64,000 nt of DNA from Pyrenopolyporus hunteri (GCA_902806595.1 CADCXC010000014.1:744001-808000); one strand, 5' to 3'; positions 13,533 to 26,700 are shown, counted from the stretch's first letter. Program-made: numbers and translations. Notes: generated by a model from the letters alone, not told the origin.

Positions 13533-16500
13533 AATCGCGGTATTACGTTAATAAAAATTACGTTTATTTTTATTTTTATCGATATTATTTTAATTACTCG
13601 TTTATTACGAAATGGTAATTTTTCGATATATTTTAATTAAACGTAAATAAAAAAAATATATTTAAAACGTCGTTATTCGATAATATATTAATAATTTTTT
13701 CGTTTAATATCGAAGGGTATTATTCGAGGATTTCGATTTATTATTAACGTTATCGAAAAAAATAAACGAAATAAAATAATTTTAATATTAATATAAATCG
13801 AAATAATATTATTTTTAATTAATAAAAAGTAGGTAGTTTTAAAGTAAATATTTTAACGTATATTTAATACGATTAATTAAATACGTTTTTAAAGTAAATT
13901 ATTTAATTATTATTATTTTAATTTAAAAATTTAAAAAATAATATATTTTATTAAAATCGTTTATTAATTTAAAAGAAAACGAGTTAATTACGTCGTTTTT
14001 TTTATTTAATCTTTCGTTATTTATTATTATATTATTAATAATTAAATTTACGAATATATTATTTATTATTTTTTTATCGTTTTTTACGTTTTTTACGATA
14101 AATAATACGAAAATAATATTTTTAAAAAAATAATAAATGTTTAAATTATTCGAAAATAAGGGTAGGTTAAATTTTATTAACGAATAAATTTAAATGGTAT
14201 ATTTTTACGGGTAGGGTTAATTAATAAAAAAACGTTAATTATAAATTAAATTTAATAAATACGGTAAATTTTTTAATTTAATTATTATATAAAAAAAAAT
14301 TATTTAAATTTAAAAAAAAATTAATAATAATAAACGATATAAAAACGTAATAATATTAATATTTACATTATTAAAATTATAATAAAATAATTATCGATAA
14401 GTTATTTTACACTAAAACGAAATAAGCGTTTTGCTTTTTTTTTTTTATTATTTTTTTTTATTTTTTCGAAGGGTTTATATATATGTTTAAATTATTATAT
14501 ATTATTAAATATGTATATTTTTTTACTAAATATTATTTATATTATATAATATTTAAACGGGTAATTAATTAAAAACGTAATTAAATTATTATAAAATTAT
14601 TATATAAAATAATGTTATTAATATCGTTTAAAATTTATAAGTCGATTAAATTAATTTTTTATTTAAACGATAATTTTTATTAAAATAATATTTTTTAAAG
14701 ATAATATTATTTTTATTTATATTATTATTTATATAATTTAAACGGAGTTATTATTTCGTAAATATTATAACGTAATTTATAACGTATTTAAAAATTTTAT
14801 TAATTTTTTTTTTATATTAAATTTATAATATTTTTAATCGTAATTTTCCCGTTTTTAATTACTTTTATCTCTATTTTCCCGCATTTATTTAACGCTACGT
14901 TAAATATTAAAATAAGTAGGTAATTAATAATTTAAAGTTTTTCGTTAAAATATATAATTAAATTAAATACGGTTAATAAATACCTAAATATTTATTTTAA
15001 ATAAATTAATATATAAATATAAATATTTATAAAATAGGTCGGTAAATATTTAAATATTTATTAAGTAATTAAAAAATAATGTTAAAATTTATTAATTATA
15101 ATTATCGTTTAAATTAATAAATCCTTTAATTTTATTTTTTTATAATTTAAAAATAAATTATATTTAATAATTTTTTTTTAAAATATTTTAAAAATAATAA
15201 TTTAATTAATATTAATAAAAATTTATTTAAAATTTATTTATTAATATATTTTAAAATATAAATAAATGTATTTTTTATAATATTTTTTTATATAAATCCG
15301 TGTTTTTTATAAAAATTTATATTTTTTATAATAATCTACGTTTTTTATAATAACTTTCCTATATTTTATTTTTTTTAAAATATTTACGTATTAATTTTAT
15401 TTTATAATTTTAAATATTTAATTTTTATGTTTCGAAATTTCGATTAAATATATTATATATTTTTTAATATTATTATATTAAATTAAATTAACGAAATTCG
15501 AAGACTTTACTATACTTATTTTTAAAATATTTTCGAATAAATTAAATAAGTAATAAATAAATTTATCGTAAAATATTTATTTTTAATAATAATATGTTAA
15601 TATCGTTATTTTTAAATAAAATAATTAATTTATTATTTTTATAATAATTAAATCGAAAACGATTAACCCTATTAATATTAAATAAAGTTTTAATTAAAAT
15701 TAAGTAAAATTTTTTAATTAAAATTTAAAGAAAAAAAAAATTTCTTTTTAAAATTTATATAATTGATTATTTATTATATTAACGATAATAACGAACGGCC
15801 GAAAATAATTAATGGCGTTATTTCGATCGATTATATTATTTAAATCTTAATAAAAATTAAAAAATTTTCGTAAATAAACCGATAATAAAAATAGTTTAAA
15901 ATCGATAAATAAAATTAATTTTACGTTTTTTTATTTTTTTAATTAATTAATAATATTTATTATTAACTTAAATTAAAATAAATTATTATTTTTAATAATT
16001 ATAATTATAATCGAAGTTATCGATATTAAAAATTAAAATTAATATAATTTTAATTATTAATTAATAATTTCGAAAATAAATTAATTTATATATATTTTTA
16101 TTATCGAATATAATTTTTAATTATTTATAACCGCCTACGTAATAATTATTAATATTATTTTATTTTTAGAATATATTTACGTAAATTATAAAATAAATTA
16201 AAATTTTTTTTAATATTATATCGTTTTATTTAATTATTTTTACGGTGTTTACATTAAATGTTATTATAATAATAGTGGTAATAAATACTTTTATTAACGT
16301 AATATATATTATTTTATTAATATATATTAAATAATTAATTTAATTATTATAGACGTAAAAAAATGTATGTAAATAAATAACGTATTTAAAATTATTTTTA
16401 AATCGTTTTTAATATTTATTTAAATCGAAAAGTCGATATCGATTTTAACTTTCGTTTTTAAAATAATTAAAAATATTAAAATTTAATTATTCGATATAAT

Positions 16501-16735
16501 TAATTAAATTTAAAAATTTAAACGTAAAAAATTAATTATTAATATTTAATATTATATGTAAATATTATTATATATATAATATATTTAAATAATTATTTAC
16601 TTTATTATACTTTTATTTATATTTATTTATTATTTATTTATTTTATAATATTAAAATTTTTATCGTATATTATAAAATTTTAAAGATTAAAATAATTCGA
16701 TTAAAAATATAACGAAACGTATAAACTTTTAAATT

Positions 16736-16903
16736 ATTACGATTTAATGTAGTTAAATTAACTTTATTAAATAATAAATATCGAGGTTTTAATTAATTAC
16801 GTTGTTAAAGTTTATATATAAAATCGTAATTTAATTTTTTTTTTTTTTCCTTTTTTATAATATTAACGAAATTTAGTTTTTAATTTTTAATATTACGTGT
16901 TAT
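16736..16903 (-). repeat. Copy 2 of the inverted repeat
   Basis: Reverse-complement copy of 13,365-13,532, including the homopolymer run (poly-T near 16,835-16,848, interrupted by CC). It abuts copy 3 almost directly, head to head. Confidence 0.65.
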
Positions 16904-16906
16904 ATT

Positions 16907-17010
16907 AAAATTAAATCGCGGTTTTATATATAAATTTTAATTACGTAATCGATCGAAGCTTCGATATCGATTATTTAATAAAATTAAATTAATTATATTA
17001 AATCGTAATA
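16907..17010 (+). repeat. Copy 3 of the repeat, partial
   Basis: Begins AAAATTAAATCGCGGTTTTA and aligns with the right 105 bp of copy 1 in the same orientation. It lacks the poly-A side found in copies 1 and 2. It may be the start of a second element truncated by, or inserted next to, the first. Confidence 0.6.
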
Positions 17011-17540
17011 AAAAAAAAAATTACGAAGTTTATATATATTAAAATAAAATAACGAAGTTATTTCGTATTACGTTATCGATAATTTATTATTTTTTAAAAA
17101 TCGTATATAATAATGTAATTTTATATTAAAATATTTATCGTAACGATAATAATAATAAATATATTTTTATTAAATATTTTATCGTTTTATACAACGAAAA
17201 TTTAAAATATAAACTTTTAAAAAAAATATAAATATCGATTAATACGAAGTTAACTTATTTATAATTTTTAAATATATATAACTTAATTAATTTTTTTTAT
17301 TTTTTTATTTTTTATTATACGATCGTATAATTTTATTTCGATTATTTATTAACGACTTTTTATTTATTTAATATTATATATTCGCGATGATTTTTTTATT
17401 ATAATTTTATTTAATTTATAAAAATAAATTTATTATTTTTTTTAATTATATTATAAATTTATTATTTAATTAAATAATTATATAATTTAATAGTATATAT
17501 TTTATAACCTTTTATAGTTTTCACGTAACTATAATTAAAA

Positions 17541-18567
17541 AGTAGGTTTAACATCTGGAAATTTTTCGATTTAACGGTTTAACGGAAAATCTTTTTACGG
17601 TCCGGCGTGGGAGTGAGTAGGAATATGATGCACATAAAGGAGTATTTCACCTTTTCAGCGATCGGACGAATACCCGATATCTCCGTTGCGTAAATGCGCG
17701 CTTGAGCGTGTGCCGGTATTCGCGAAGGTGATTATATTGCCCTACCTATATTTACCGGTCCGTCCCGCGCTGGTACTGCAATAGAACCAGTGCTTGCGGC
17801 CCGAATATTCTGATGCCGCAATGATATTATGGAGCATTCTGATAAGAGTCGATGCCCTGAATATGAACCATAGGGTTAGAACCGTGACGTGGTATGCGAT
17901 GTAGAGTCAGATCAAGCAAGCTTAGGTACATGTAGGCAATTCCGTGCCTAGGTACGGATCGCTGAGTGTTATTCGCGTTTGTTACACTCTGGGGACAGGT
18001 ACCTGATAGCGACTATTGGTGGATCGCCAGCACGAAACTGCCAGAGATGGACTCCTGCATTAGTTTATCTTTCATCGGTAGGACCCGGGACCGGGACCAT
18101 CGCGACAAGATTAAGTACCTAAAGAAGAAAAGAAGAATACTTTAGGCGAAAAATACTGCGATAATACTAAGGTTGTAGATAACATGGATGCATACTGAGT
18201 TGTAATTAGGAAGGACGTATTAACGAGGGACATCCAATGAAGGTAAATTCGCCTATTCAAAAGATGAAAGTTAACAATGAAATATTCGTTTGGCTTCCAC
18301 GTCGCGGCCCTTTACAAGCGCCACGTCACATTTCATCCTAATAATCGCATATTAATTACCTACTTATCTTATCACTCTCATAATTGCAACTCGCCATCAC
18401 ACGCGGTACATATCGTACCTCATCCATTAAACGAAATAGGGGCACAATTTCCACCCCCGAATAAATCTACGGGTGGCCCGGACGGGTATCTTAGGGAGGT
18501 AGGTACTTTAGATTCTGTTTGTGGGCGACGAATGCCCGGTACTATATACAAATATTACAAGTTCGTT
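17541..18567. other. Intergenic, normal GC, no gene seen
   Basis: Composition returns to normal here. Frames are short or lie opposite the end of the next gene. I see no RNA gene or repeat. It is the first unmutated DNA to the right of the RIP block. Confidence 0.6.
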
Positions 18568-19740
18568 CTACGCACCCTCCGGAAGGCCGAGAAAAAAGAA
18601 CCGCGGCATTCCGTCCATCAATCGGTCAACGAGGATTAGCCTGCCTCCAGGCCGTACAGCGGGCATGAAGATCTTGATCCAATTAGGCTCGCCGTCCAAC
18701 TCGTCCGCCTCTTCAACGAGCTGCGCCGTGTAGGACTTATAACTCATCCCAAAGCTATAGCTCTGCAATCCGGCTATAACTAGCAGCTTCAATCGAAGCC
18801 AACGGCCCATTTCCTTCGCTCGTTCAATAACTTCGTCCTTGCCGATGCATCCGCGAGAAGTGTTCAAGTCGTGGCTATAAATCCGCAGATCAAGAAGGAC
18901 GCTCTCTAGTGACGGCATCTGCGACCAGGAAAGCCATAACGGTGAGCCCCGGTCTAGGTCGATGGCCATATCGAGAGCCTTGAGGTTTTCCGCACCGATC
19001 CGGGCGTCAGGACCAACCATGCTAAGAGCATCGATGCCCATCAGCGTCAGCGGTGAGCGGATTACGATATGACGAATAAGTTTGTATAGATGAGGCGATC
19101 CGCTTGGCGCCGCCTTCTTCCTGGCATCAGGATATTCATCATCGAAGGGCAGGACAGCGCGTAAACGCCGTCCACGGATGGGAAATATATCCATACACGT
19201 TTCTAAAAAGGACTCGTCTACGATGTTATCAGGGACGCCATCAACATCCAGTTCGAAGATCTGCGCGCCTTCGAGAAAAAGTACTCTGAAACTTTCATCA
19301 AAGCACCACTCGCTAAGTGCCAGAAATCGATTATCAAGACGTTTTGTAGGTAAGAATACGTGGTCGGCATCACTGTGCCCAAATTCCGCCGAGAGGGTAC
19401 TAACCTCGTTCTCGGCACCCCGAGTGTATGTGACGATTCGCGTGAGTTCCATTGTTTTCTCTAGCAAGGGATCTTCTCGCTTGCAGACGCTCCAGTCGGG
19501 TAACAAAAGGTCGAACGCGCATTGGCGTCCGGAATCCATGGCGGCCGAGAGAGTTCTCGACAGAAGTTCAAGGGGTATTTGCATACCAGCCCCTTCTCTC
19601 TTCTCCTCTCCCTGAGAGTTGTCGTCGGGGCTTTCGAGCTCAGGCCGTTCAAGCCCTGAGTCTATGTCCGCGCTACTAGAATCCATGTTGGGGGTACATT
19701 GACTATTGTCGGAATAGATCTCCGAGGGTACCGTCATCAC
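18568..19740 (-). CDS. Hypothetical protein, 390 aa
   Basis: A single uninterrupted exon. The start is the double-Met ATG at 19,740; the second Met is equally possible. The N-terminal 50 residues are Ser/Asp/Glu-rich and probably disordered. From about residue 55 the protein alternates acidic and hydrophobic segments with several Leu-rich stretches (roughly residues 235-330) reminiscent of the helix-strand rhythm of fungal F-box/LRR-like proteins, but I see no F-box. There is no signal peptide or membrane span. I do not recognise the family; it resembles the many uncharacterised ascomycete proteins with a fold described only by predictions. The next gene upstream is on the same strand 95 bp away in another frame, so the two are kept separate. 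Confidence 0.65.
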   Translation of the reverse strand: MMTVPSEIYSDNSQCTPNMDSSSADIDSGLERPELESPDDNSQGEEKREGAGMQIPLELLSRTLSAAMDSGRQCAFDLLLPDWSVCKREDPLLEKTMELTRIVTYTRGAENEVSTLSAEFGHSDADHVFLPTKRLDNRFLALSEWCFDESFRVLFLEGAQIFELDVDGVPDNIVDESFLETCMDIFPIRGRRLRAVLPFDDEYPDARKKAAPSGSPHLYKLIRHIVIRSPLTLMGIDALSMVGPDARIGAENLKALDMAIDLDRGSPLWLSWSQMPSLESVLLDLRIYSHDLNTSRGCIGKDEVIERAKEMGRWLRLKLLVIAGLQSYSFGMSYKSYTAQLVEEADELDGEPNWIKIFMPAVRPGGRLILVDRLMDGMPRFFFLGLPEGA

Positions 19741-19835
19741 GCTTTTACGATAAAGTACCTATATGAGGATTATTGTGGAATATGTCGTCGTTCGCCGTCT
19801 AGAACCAGGCCAGTACGGCGGAGTGGATCGGGTTT

Positions 19836-20168
19836 CTATATTTCTGGGCCAAACTGCCGCTCTTCCCACTTCTTCCTACATTCAGAGCAAACGTATTGGA
19901 GCTCGGTGCTTGGAACTTGCTTTCCTTGGCCGGCGGTATTCTTATGAAACCGAGACGAGCAGGAGATGCCTGACTGTTCTGACGGCCGGTCGGTGAGTAT
20001 ATTTGGGGTATCAGCTTCACCGTCACCGACTGTACTCTCCGTTTGTTTAGCAGCCCTTCTTTGGGCTAATTCCCGTTTCTTCTTGATAAACTTGGCTCTT
20101 GATCGTTTTCCTTTCGAAAGGGCCCGTCGTACTACGATGGGGGCGCGCTCTAAAAATTTTGACGCCAT
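19836..20168 (-). CDS. Small basic protein with C-terminal CxxC, 110 aa
   Basis: A single exon. The first 40 residues are strongly basic, with runs such as KGKRSRAKFIKKKRELAQRR. The middle is polar and low complexity. The C-terminus holds one CxxC knuckle (YVCSECRKKW) that could be half of a zinc site, with a further Cys near residue 70. No known domain is recognised. The GC content and codon pattern look coding, but the short length and the reading frames on the opposite strand keep confidence modest. Its end may instead splice into the gene to its left; I found no convincing splice pair in the 95-bp gap. Confidence 0.4.
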   Translation of the reverse strand: MASKFLERAPIVVRRALSKGKRSRAKFIKKKRELAQRRAAKQTESTVGDGEADTPNILTDRPSEQSGISCSSRFHKNTAGQGKQVPSTELQYVCSECRKKWEERQFGPEI

Positions 20169-22527
20169 CTAGAATTCAAGATGCTTTTAATGTTAGATTA
20201 GCATCGGGTTTGTCTCAGTTAGGGATGGCGCTGTCTTATAGTGGTCATTTTAGGCTAGAAACGAAGTAAGCGTTTATGAACTTCCGTTGATTGTGAATAA
20301 GAGCGCTGTTCTGACTTATATGTTGTCACTAGAGGTTATATAACCACGCTCTTGTTTCAGAGAACCTCGCCGTTTATAGGTACCTTACCTTAGGTTAATT
20401 AGGTACCTATAATATTATACTAGCTACCTAAGCAATTTGTAGAGGCGTCCTTGTTGATTCCCTGTTAGGAAATTCCTCTGCCACATGCTTCCCACAGCAA
20501 CGGCTTAGAATCACTCCTATTTTTCCACAATTTTAGTCGTCAACTCTGTTTCATTTTCGTCGTTTTATGAAGTATGTCCAGAATTTGACGAAAAGCCGGT
20601 AAAGGCACTCCCCAGATCCCAAACAATTACATCCCAGAAGAACGGACACTAAAGATGCCCGCAATAGGAGTTATTCGGAGATTCGAATAACCCCTACTGA
20701 TTCCTATATGCGCAACTTACGGATTGTTTCATCCAGAGCACGTTCTAGATTGGGCTTGAACACACTCACGTTTCATGGACCTCGATTTTTGATCCGGTAA
20801 GCATTTTTCTTTTGACGGAAATCATGACGACAACTTTACTAGACATCCTCCTACCTAGATCGCTTTATATATACGAGAAAATTATTTGATCTACCTACTT
20901 GCCAGGCCATGGGCATGAGGCATATGTCGCTTTGTCCTCGCCTACTTTGTTTCCCCACACATCTGACCTGGTTGGCTTAGATGGCTCGTGCAGAATCAAG
21001 GTTGCTTTCCTTCGAAAGACATTGTTAGAAGAATAAAAACGCTGCCTCTTATGAAGTAAAAACGATGATGAAGAGGAACACTAATCAGCCAAGAAAAAGA
21101 AACGGAGACTTCCATTAACCCTTGATGTCACCCCCTCTTTAACAAGTGAGTGTGAGCTATCTCGGGTATTGGAGTCAACGATATGAGCTAGAGTAGTAAG
21201 TATTATAGGTCTGGGGTATATCGCCATTAATGCAAACATGTTAGGAATGGGGCATTATGAATATAGAAAAAAGTAATTCGAAGGTAAAGAGCGACTTTAA
21301 GATAAGTTGTAGCTTCTTTTCGCGCATTGGAACCGGGGCGGCTATGGGTCGTCCAATTCTCATGGCTCGGTGCTATACACGCTGTGTTTCTACCGCTGGG
21401 GCCGCTATAACTACGGTGGATTTTAGGGCATACCTACCTAGGTACCTAGGGACGCGCCCCGGAGCTTGCCATAATATAGGTGCCTACGCATTTGAGAATA
21501 CGTTCTAACTTGTATTCCCCGTCAACTTAAATGCTCATTTGGAATCTAAGACGTCGATATTTTTCATGGCCCGAAATCGTTTACACGCCTTTGTGATTGA
21601 CTCTTGTAAGTATGGGTGTGTACCCACCTAAGTAAGCGCGATTGGTTGTGCGGTTTCGACGTCCTTCGGGGTTCTACAAATTAGAAAAACGAGTAATAGT
21701 AAGGACACCAAATCTAATATGATTTCTATATCAAGTTATAATATTAATGAGGTTAAGCTGGAATACATTTTCCTAAGCAATCGATTTTTTCTGGGGTTGT
21801 CGTCAGTCCTACTGCGTAATGCCGACTTCGTAAACGCAGTCGAGTTGTCTGGAAACAGTGCTCGTGTCGACAGTGGCCTCGCATCACCATGCCCTCTAGA
21901 CGCTAGGCATCGATTAAAAGAAAACGGTAAGTACACGCTATGTAATAGTAAATAGGTGTATCAAATATAATTGTTCCTTTATTGAAGTATTTCTAAGCGT
22001 TCTTAAGGCCCGCAAAGTACTTACCTACCTATTTAGGACGAACCACTTCGAGGAATGGACTTCTATTGGTTCAGACACCATCCTAAGGGGTACCTAAAGT
22101 ACTGCCAGCTACCTATTTCCCCAATTAATAAGTGCTTATTACAGGCATTAGTGCCGGGAGAGCGCGTACGTAATAGATGCCTTACTTCCTATCGCTACAA
22201 GCTCAACTAGAACAAGTTAAATTTGTTCGTCGTTGCTATTTCGGCCGAGATAATAAGGCTTACCAGGTAGTCATAGTCTTACCATAGTATGAGAGCATAG
22301 GCTCAGTATGGCTCCAATTTGCGTAGATTGTTCCCGATACTCGATCTAGTCGGGTCCTGGGAGGCAAAGAGCTGCGGGGTATTACGTCCCCAACAGTCTT
22401 CGTCCAGCCTACTTATCCACTCGAATCCCATCTCGTCGGCGTCTCCCAACAATAATTAAACCCACGAAAGCTAAAGGCCTTTTATTCGATACGGTCTCAC
22501 CACAAGGTCGCCAAAGAAGGGTCTTCA
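20169..22527. other. Intergenic 2.4 kb, no supportable gene
   Basis: Contains only short frames (up to about 83 codons) with no family likeness. Clusters of the short motif TAGGTACCTA and its relatives occur at 20,377-20,433 and 21,431-21,450. The last few hundred bases are presumably the promoter of the gene at 22,528. Confidence 0.55.
20377..20433. repeat. Cluster of TAGGTACC / ACCTA motifs
   Basis: Several overlapping copies of the palindromic motif TAGGTACCTA and its halves lie within 57 bp, separated by AT-rich spacers. The same motif family recurs in other intergenic stretches of the window (21,431; 33,074; 49,131; 58,730). Confidence 0.6.
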
Positions 22528-23492
22528 ATGTATTCCCGCGATGAGACTGTCGGTGCGGTTTTGAGCTTCTATCAGGAGCTTATCCGTCACCCATATTTAA
22601 ACGACAACGCACTCATCGTGCCGCCTGCAAGCGGCTGGGACTCCATCGGTAGTATCCAAGGGAAGAATGAAACTGTTCTGGACCTACTCCGGCATCTCCC
22701 ATACCTTCGTCCGGAAAACCCATATGAGCGGCTCATCATCAACTGGGAAACTATTCCGATTTGTTACTTGGATGAGGAAGACAACCAGGAGATCTACCCT
22801 CTCCCAGCTCATTGCGTTTACCTCGCCCGTAGCCTCGATCGTGAAGGTACATCCTTAATTCTCGACACCAGTAAGGGCACTCTAACCGAGTATTCTCACA
22901 CCGGATCTTATATCGTAATACCTTACGAGGAGTTTGAAGCCCTACCCGAAGAAGACAAATGGAAGGCTCATCGCACAACCCCGGTCGCGGAATTATTAAA
23001 CTCCTGGACACGGAAATACGAGCAATTGGTGTGGATGCTAGCACCGAACCCGATTGGGCAGCCGACGACAGGGAAGTTCTACAGTCGGGGCGAGCCGAGC
23101 GTTGAGGAAGAAGAGCTCATGCACCACGGGCAACTAGAGCCGTGGTACCCTCAAGATGACGCTAGCTGCGATTATCGTGAAGATGATGAGAGGGAACACG
23201 ATAGAGGGGTGAGCGAGGCCAGGAAAAGAGCGAGAAAGCACTCAGTGGTAAGGTTAAAAAAAGAAAAAGGAAAAAAAAAAAAAAAAGAAATTCGCCCCTC
23301 CATCTTGCCGGGATTATGAAAGCTAATTAATTCCCGTAGGACGTTTACAACGTATATCTCCGCCACGGGTGGCCCGATCGTTTCGATAAGGAGCGATGTA
23401 GAGCTGAATTATTCGAGCTGGAAAGGGAATGGAGAGCATATATGCGACGGCAACTGGACGAAGTCAATCCTGATGCGGAACTGTTTAACTAA
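22528..23492 (+). CDS. Uncharacterised fungal protein, 290 aa, two exons
   Basis: Exon 1 is 22,528-23,247 and exon 2 is 23,340-23,492. The 92-bp intron starts GTAAGG, contains a 15-base A-run and ends CCCGTAG, with GCTAAT as a likely branch site. Without splicing the frame runs into a Lys-rich tail and stops at 23,319; splicing in phase 0 instead gives the continuation DVYNVYLRHGWPDRFDKERC and an acidic end. The N-terminus (METs at the first ATG) starts with a helix-like region around YSRDETVGAVLSFYQELIRH. An aromatic and proline-rich body and an acidic/basic region near residues 195-240 follow. It resembles a lineage-specific ascomycete family whose function I do not know. There is no signal peptide or membrane span. 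It ends 47 bp before the target duplication of a retrotransposon, so its 3' end may be altered. Confidence 0.75.
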
Positions 23493-23544
23493 GGCGTGGA
23501 TGGTTTATTTGTAGGCTTCGTTTATTATGTACTTAGGTAGGTAG

Positions 23545-23758
23545 TGTTAATAGGTACGTACGTAAATAAAGTAAGGAAATAACAGTAAAAGTAAACGCGA
23601 TATAATGAAACTAATATTATATAAATTATTTAAAGAAAAAAAATTATCTTTTAAAAAAATCGTAAAAAAAGTTTTCTTTATATAAGTAAAAATATATAAG
23701 TATTTTTTTTTAAAGTATATATTACGAAATAATATGTATATAAATTAATTAATTATTA
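23545..23758. repeat. Left LTR, RIP-mutated on its inner part
   Basis: Pairs with 29,477-29,692. The outer 85 bp keep C and G where the right copy has T and A (for example AACAGT here against AACAAT there), while the inner 105 bp are almost fully C-to-T and G-to-A changed. Every difference I checked over the aligned part is a transition apart from small indels. Confidence 0.88.
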
Positions 23759-26700
23759 TTTATTTTATTTTTTTTCGTAATTAATTAATTACGAATTATT
23801 AATTAAATTTTTCGTTTTATTTATTTTTTTAACTTTAAATTAATTTAATTTTTTTTTATTAAATTTCGTATAATTTTATTAAAAAATATTTTTATTATTA
23901 TATTTATAAAATTATATAATTTATAAATTTATCGAATATTATTAATTTTTCGATTTTTATAAAATTATTTTAACGTTATTAAATCGATTATTAATTTTTT
24001 TTCGTTAATATTTTTTATTTATATTAAACATTAATATAACGATAAAAAGTCGATATATAAAATAAAAAAAACTTTAAAAAATAAAAAACATTTTAAAATA
24101 ATATTAATTATATAATAAATAACGTAATTAACGTCGAAATTTTAAATCATTTTATAAATTTTATTAATAAATATATTATAAATAACTTATTTACATTTAA
24201 TAAATAATTAATAAATAATATTATTAATAATTTATATTTTATTATTTTAATCGATAAAATCTTTATTATTTAAAATAATAACGTATTCGATTTATAAATT
24301 TAAATTTTTATTATTCGTAAAAAACTTATCGATAAAAATATAAAAGCGTAAATTTTAAAAATTTAATTCGACATAATAAAATTTACGTATTTAATTATTT
24401 ATTTACCATTTAATTTTAACATTAAAAACTTTAACTTTTTTAAATTCGAATTTAAAATATTAAATCGCCGTAAAATAATCGAAAGTTACTTCGAATTAAT
24501 ATATAAAAACGATATATATATTTCAAATTTATTATTTTATAAATTTTTTAATTATATCGAAAATTTTAACGTTTAATAATTTAAATTTTTTAATTTAACT
24601 TTTTTAAATAATCGTTACGTTAAAATTTTTATCGTAAATCGTAATACGTAAATTATTAAAATCTTCGATTTCGAAATTTATAATTTTTTAAAAACGCATT
24701 TTAATTTTAATTTTATTAAAAACTTTATTTTTAATAATAAAAAAATCCATAATATCGACATTAAAAATATTATTCGTTTAAAAGTTAATAAATTCGAATA
24801 AATTTAAATTCGTTATAAATAAATAAAAATCGAAAATTAATAATTTCATTCGTAATTTTTATTAATAATAACGCGAATAAATTTTAAATTAATAAATATT
24901 TAACTTTATAAAATTATATAAAAATTTAACTACTTGTAATAATATTTTTTTAAAGTATTTATTTTTAAATTTAATTAATAAATATATAAAAATAATTTTT
25001 TATATTAATATTTTAAATTAAATATAAATTATTATAATATTTTAAATTATAATTTTTATTTTTTTACGACGTAATATAAACGTTAAAATTAATATAATAC
25101 GTTAATTAATTTTTTAAATAATAAATATATACGTTATAATATATTTTTTATCGAAATTATTATAATTTTAAACTATTAAACGAAATTTTTTATATAATAC
25201 GATAATATTTTTACCTTTAATTTTACGAATTATTCGTAACTTAAAAATCGTTACGTTTTAATATATAATTATATCATAAACCTTTAAACGTAAAATACTT
25301 TTTTCAAATAAAACGTTAAATTTTTTTATATTTAATATTTCGTAAAATTTTCTTTATATAATAATTTTTTTATTTATTTAAAGTTTAATAATAAAAATAA
25401 AATTCTTTTACTTTTTATTAATAATATATAATTTTACGATATAAAAAAAATCGTTAATATATATAAAGTTTTTTTTTAAAATAATTTAATAATTATTAAA
25501 ATTAAAAGTTAACGTAAATAATTTAATTTTAAATTTTTTAAATAATACGAAATCTTTTTTAAATTAAATATACGATTTTATATAAAAATTTTTAAACGTA
25601 AATATTTCGTTCGAAATATTAAAAATAACGGTAATATTTTTATTTAATATTATAATAATTTTATAAAAACTTTTCTATTTTTTTTTTTTTTATAAATAAA
25701 TATTTCGTTACCGATAAAAAATAATACGAAAAAAGTTTTTTATATATTAAAATTATTACGTATATTTAAAATATTTTTTATAAAACGTTATACCTTAATT
25801 TTTTTAATTTTCGTTATCGTTTTTTAAATAATTTATATTTTTTAAATTTATATAAAAATAAAAAATAAATTTATATTAATCTTAAAATAAACGTTAAATA
25901 TAAAAAATATAAGTATTAAATTATTAAAGTTAATTATATTGTTAATTATTTTAATAATTATTTATAATTAAATTACGCGTAAATTTAAACTTTAAAATTT
26001 ATCGGTAATAATTTTATATATTTTATAAATAAAGCCGTAATATTTTTCGATTTTATTAATTAATTAATGTATTTTAACGGGTATTTAATAATAAATGACT
26101 TTAATAATATAAGCTTTATTTTAAAATTCGATATTATCGAAGTTTATATTAATATTATATATAATAATATTCGAAAATTTAAAGTAAATATCGATTTAAT
26201 ATTATTTTAATATATCTTAAGTTTTTTTAATAAAAATATTTTTTATAAAATAAATAATTTAAAACTTTATAATAATATTAACTATATATAAAACGAAACG
26301 TTTATTTAAGTATATAATATTAATAATAATTTTATAATTAAAATTTATATTAAAGTTTTTTAAATTAAATCTAAATTTTTAAAAAATTTTATTTTTAATT
26401 TAATAATAATAGTAAAATTTATTAATTTTTTTAATATTTTTAATATCGACGTTATAACTTATTTTATCTAAAAAAATATATAATTTAATTATAAAAAAAT
26501 AATTAAATCGAATATAAATACGACGTAATTCGAGTTTCGTAAAAAAAGTTATATTATCGAAATAAAATTATAAATGTTTTTATTTATAAATAACAACAAT
26601 AATAATACCATTTTTTTTAATTAATTAATTTATAACGTTATTTAAATAAACGTTTAATCGATTTATATTTTTTAAGTATATAAAAAATAAAGTATTTAAA

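Larger units (their letters stand above)
1..17540. repeat. RIP-mutated AT-rich block without genes
   Basis: The whole stretch is A/T apart from scattered CpG and a few CC or CT dinucleotides; CA and TG are nearly missing on both strands. This is what RIP (C to T, mainly at CpA, in duplicated DNA) leaves behind. No reading frame resembles a protein: the longest are Phe/Ile/Lys/Asn-rich chance frames. It contains several tandem arrays and inverted copies listed separately, so it is best read as nested, decayed transposons. The right edge grades into normal sequence over roughly 17,490-17,580. The left edge lies outside the window. There is no telomere repeat, and nothing proves or excludes a centromeric or subtelomeric position. 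Confidence 0.9.

Noticed and set aside
1..17540. Centromere or telomere
   Set aside because: AT richness and RIP are compatible with either, but no telomere repeat or centromere-specific evidence can be read from sequence.
23248..23339. Apparent frameshift or Lys-rich C-terminus of the 22,528 gene
   Set aside because: A GT-AG intron in phase 0 removes the poly-A stretch and restores a normal continuation.
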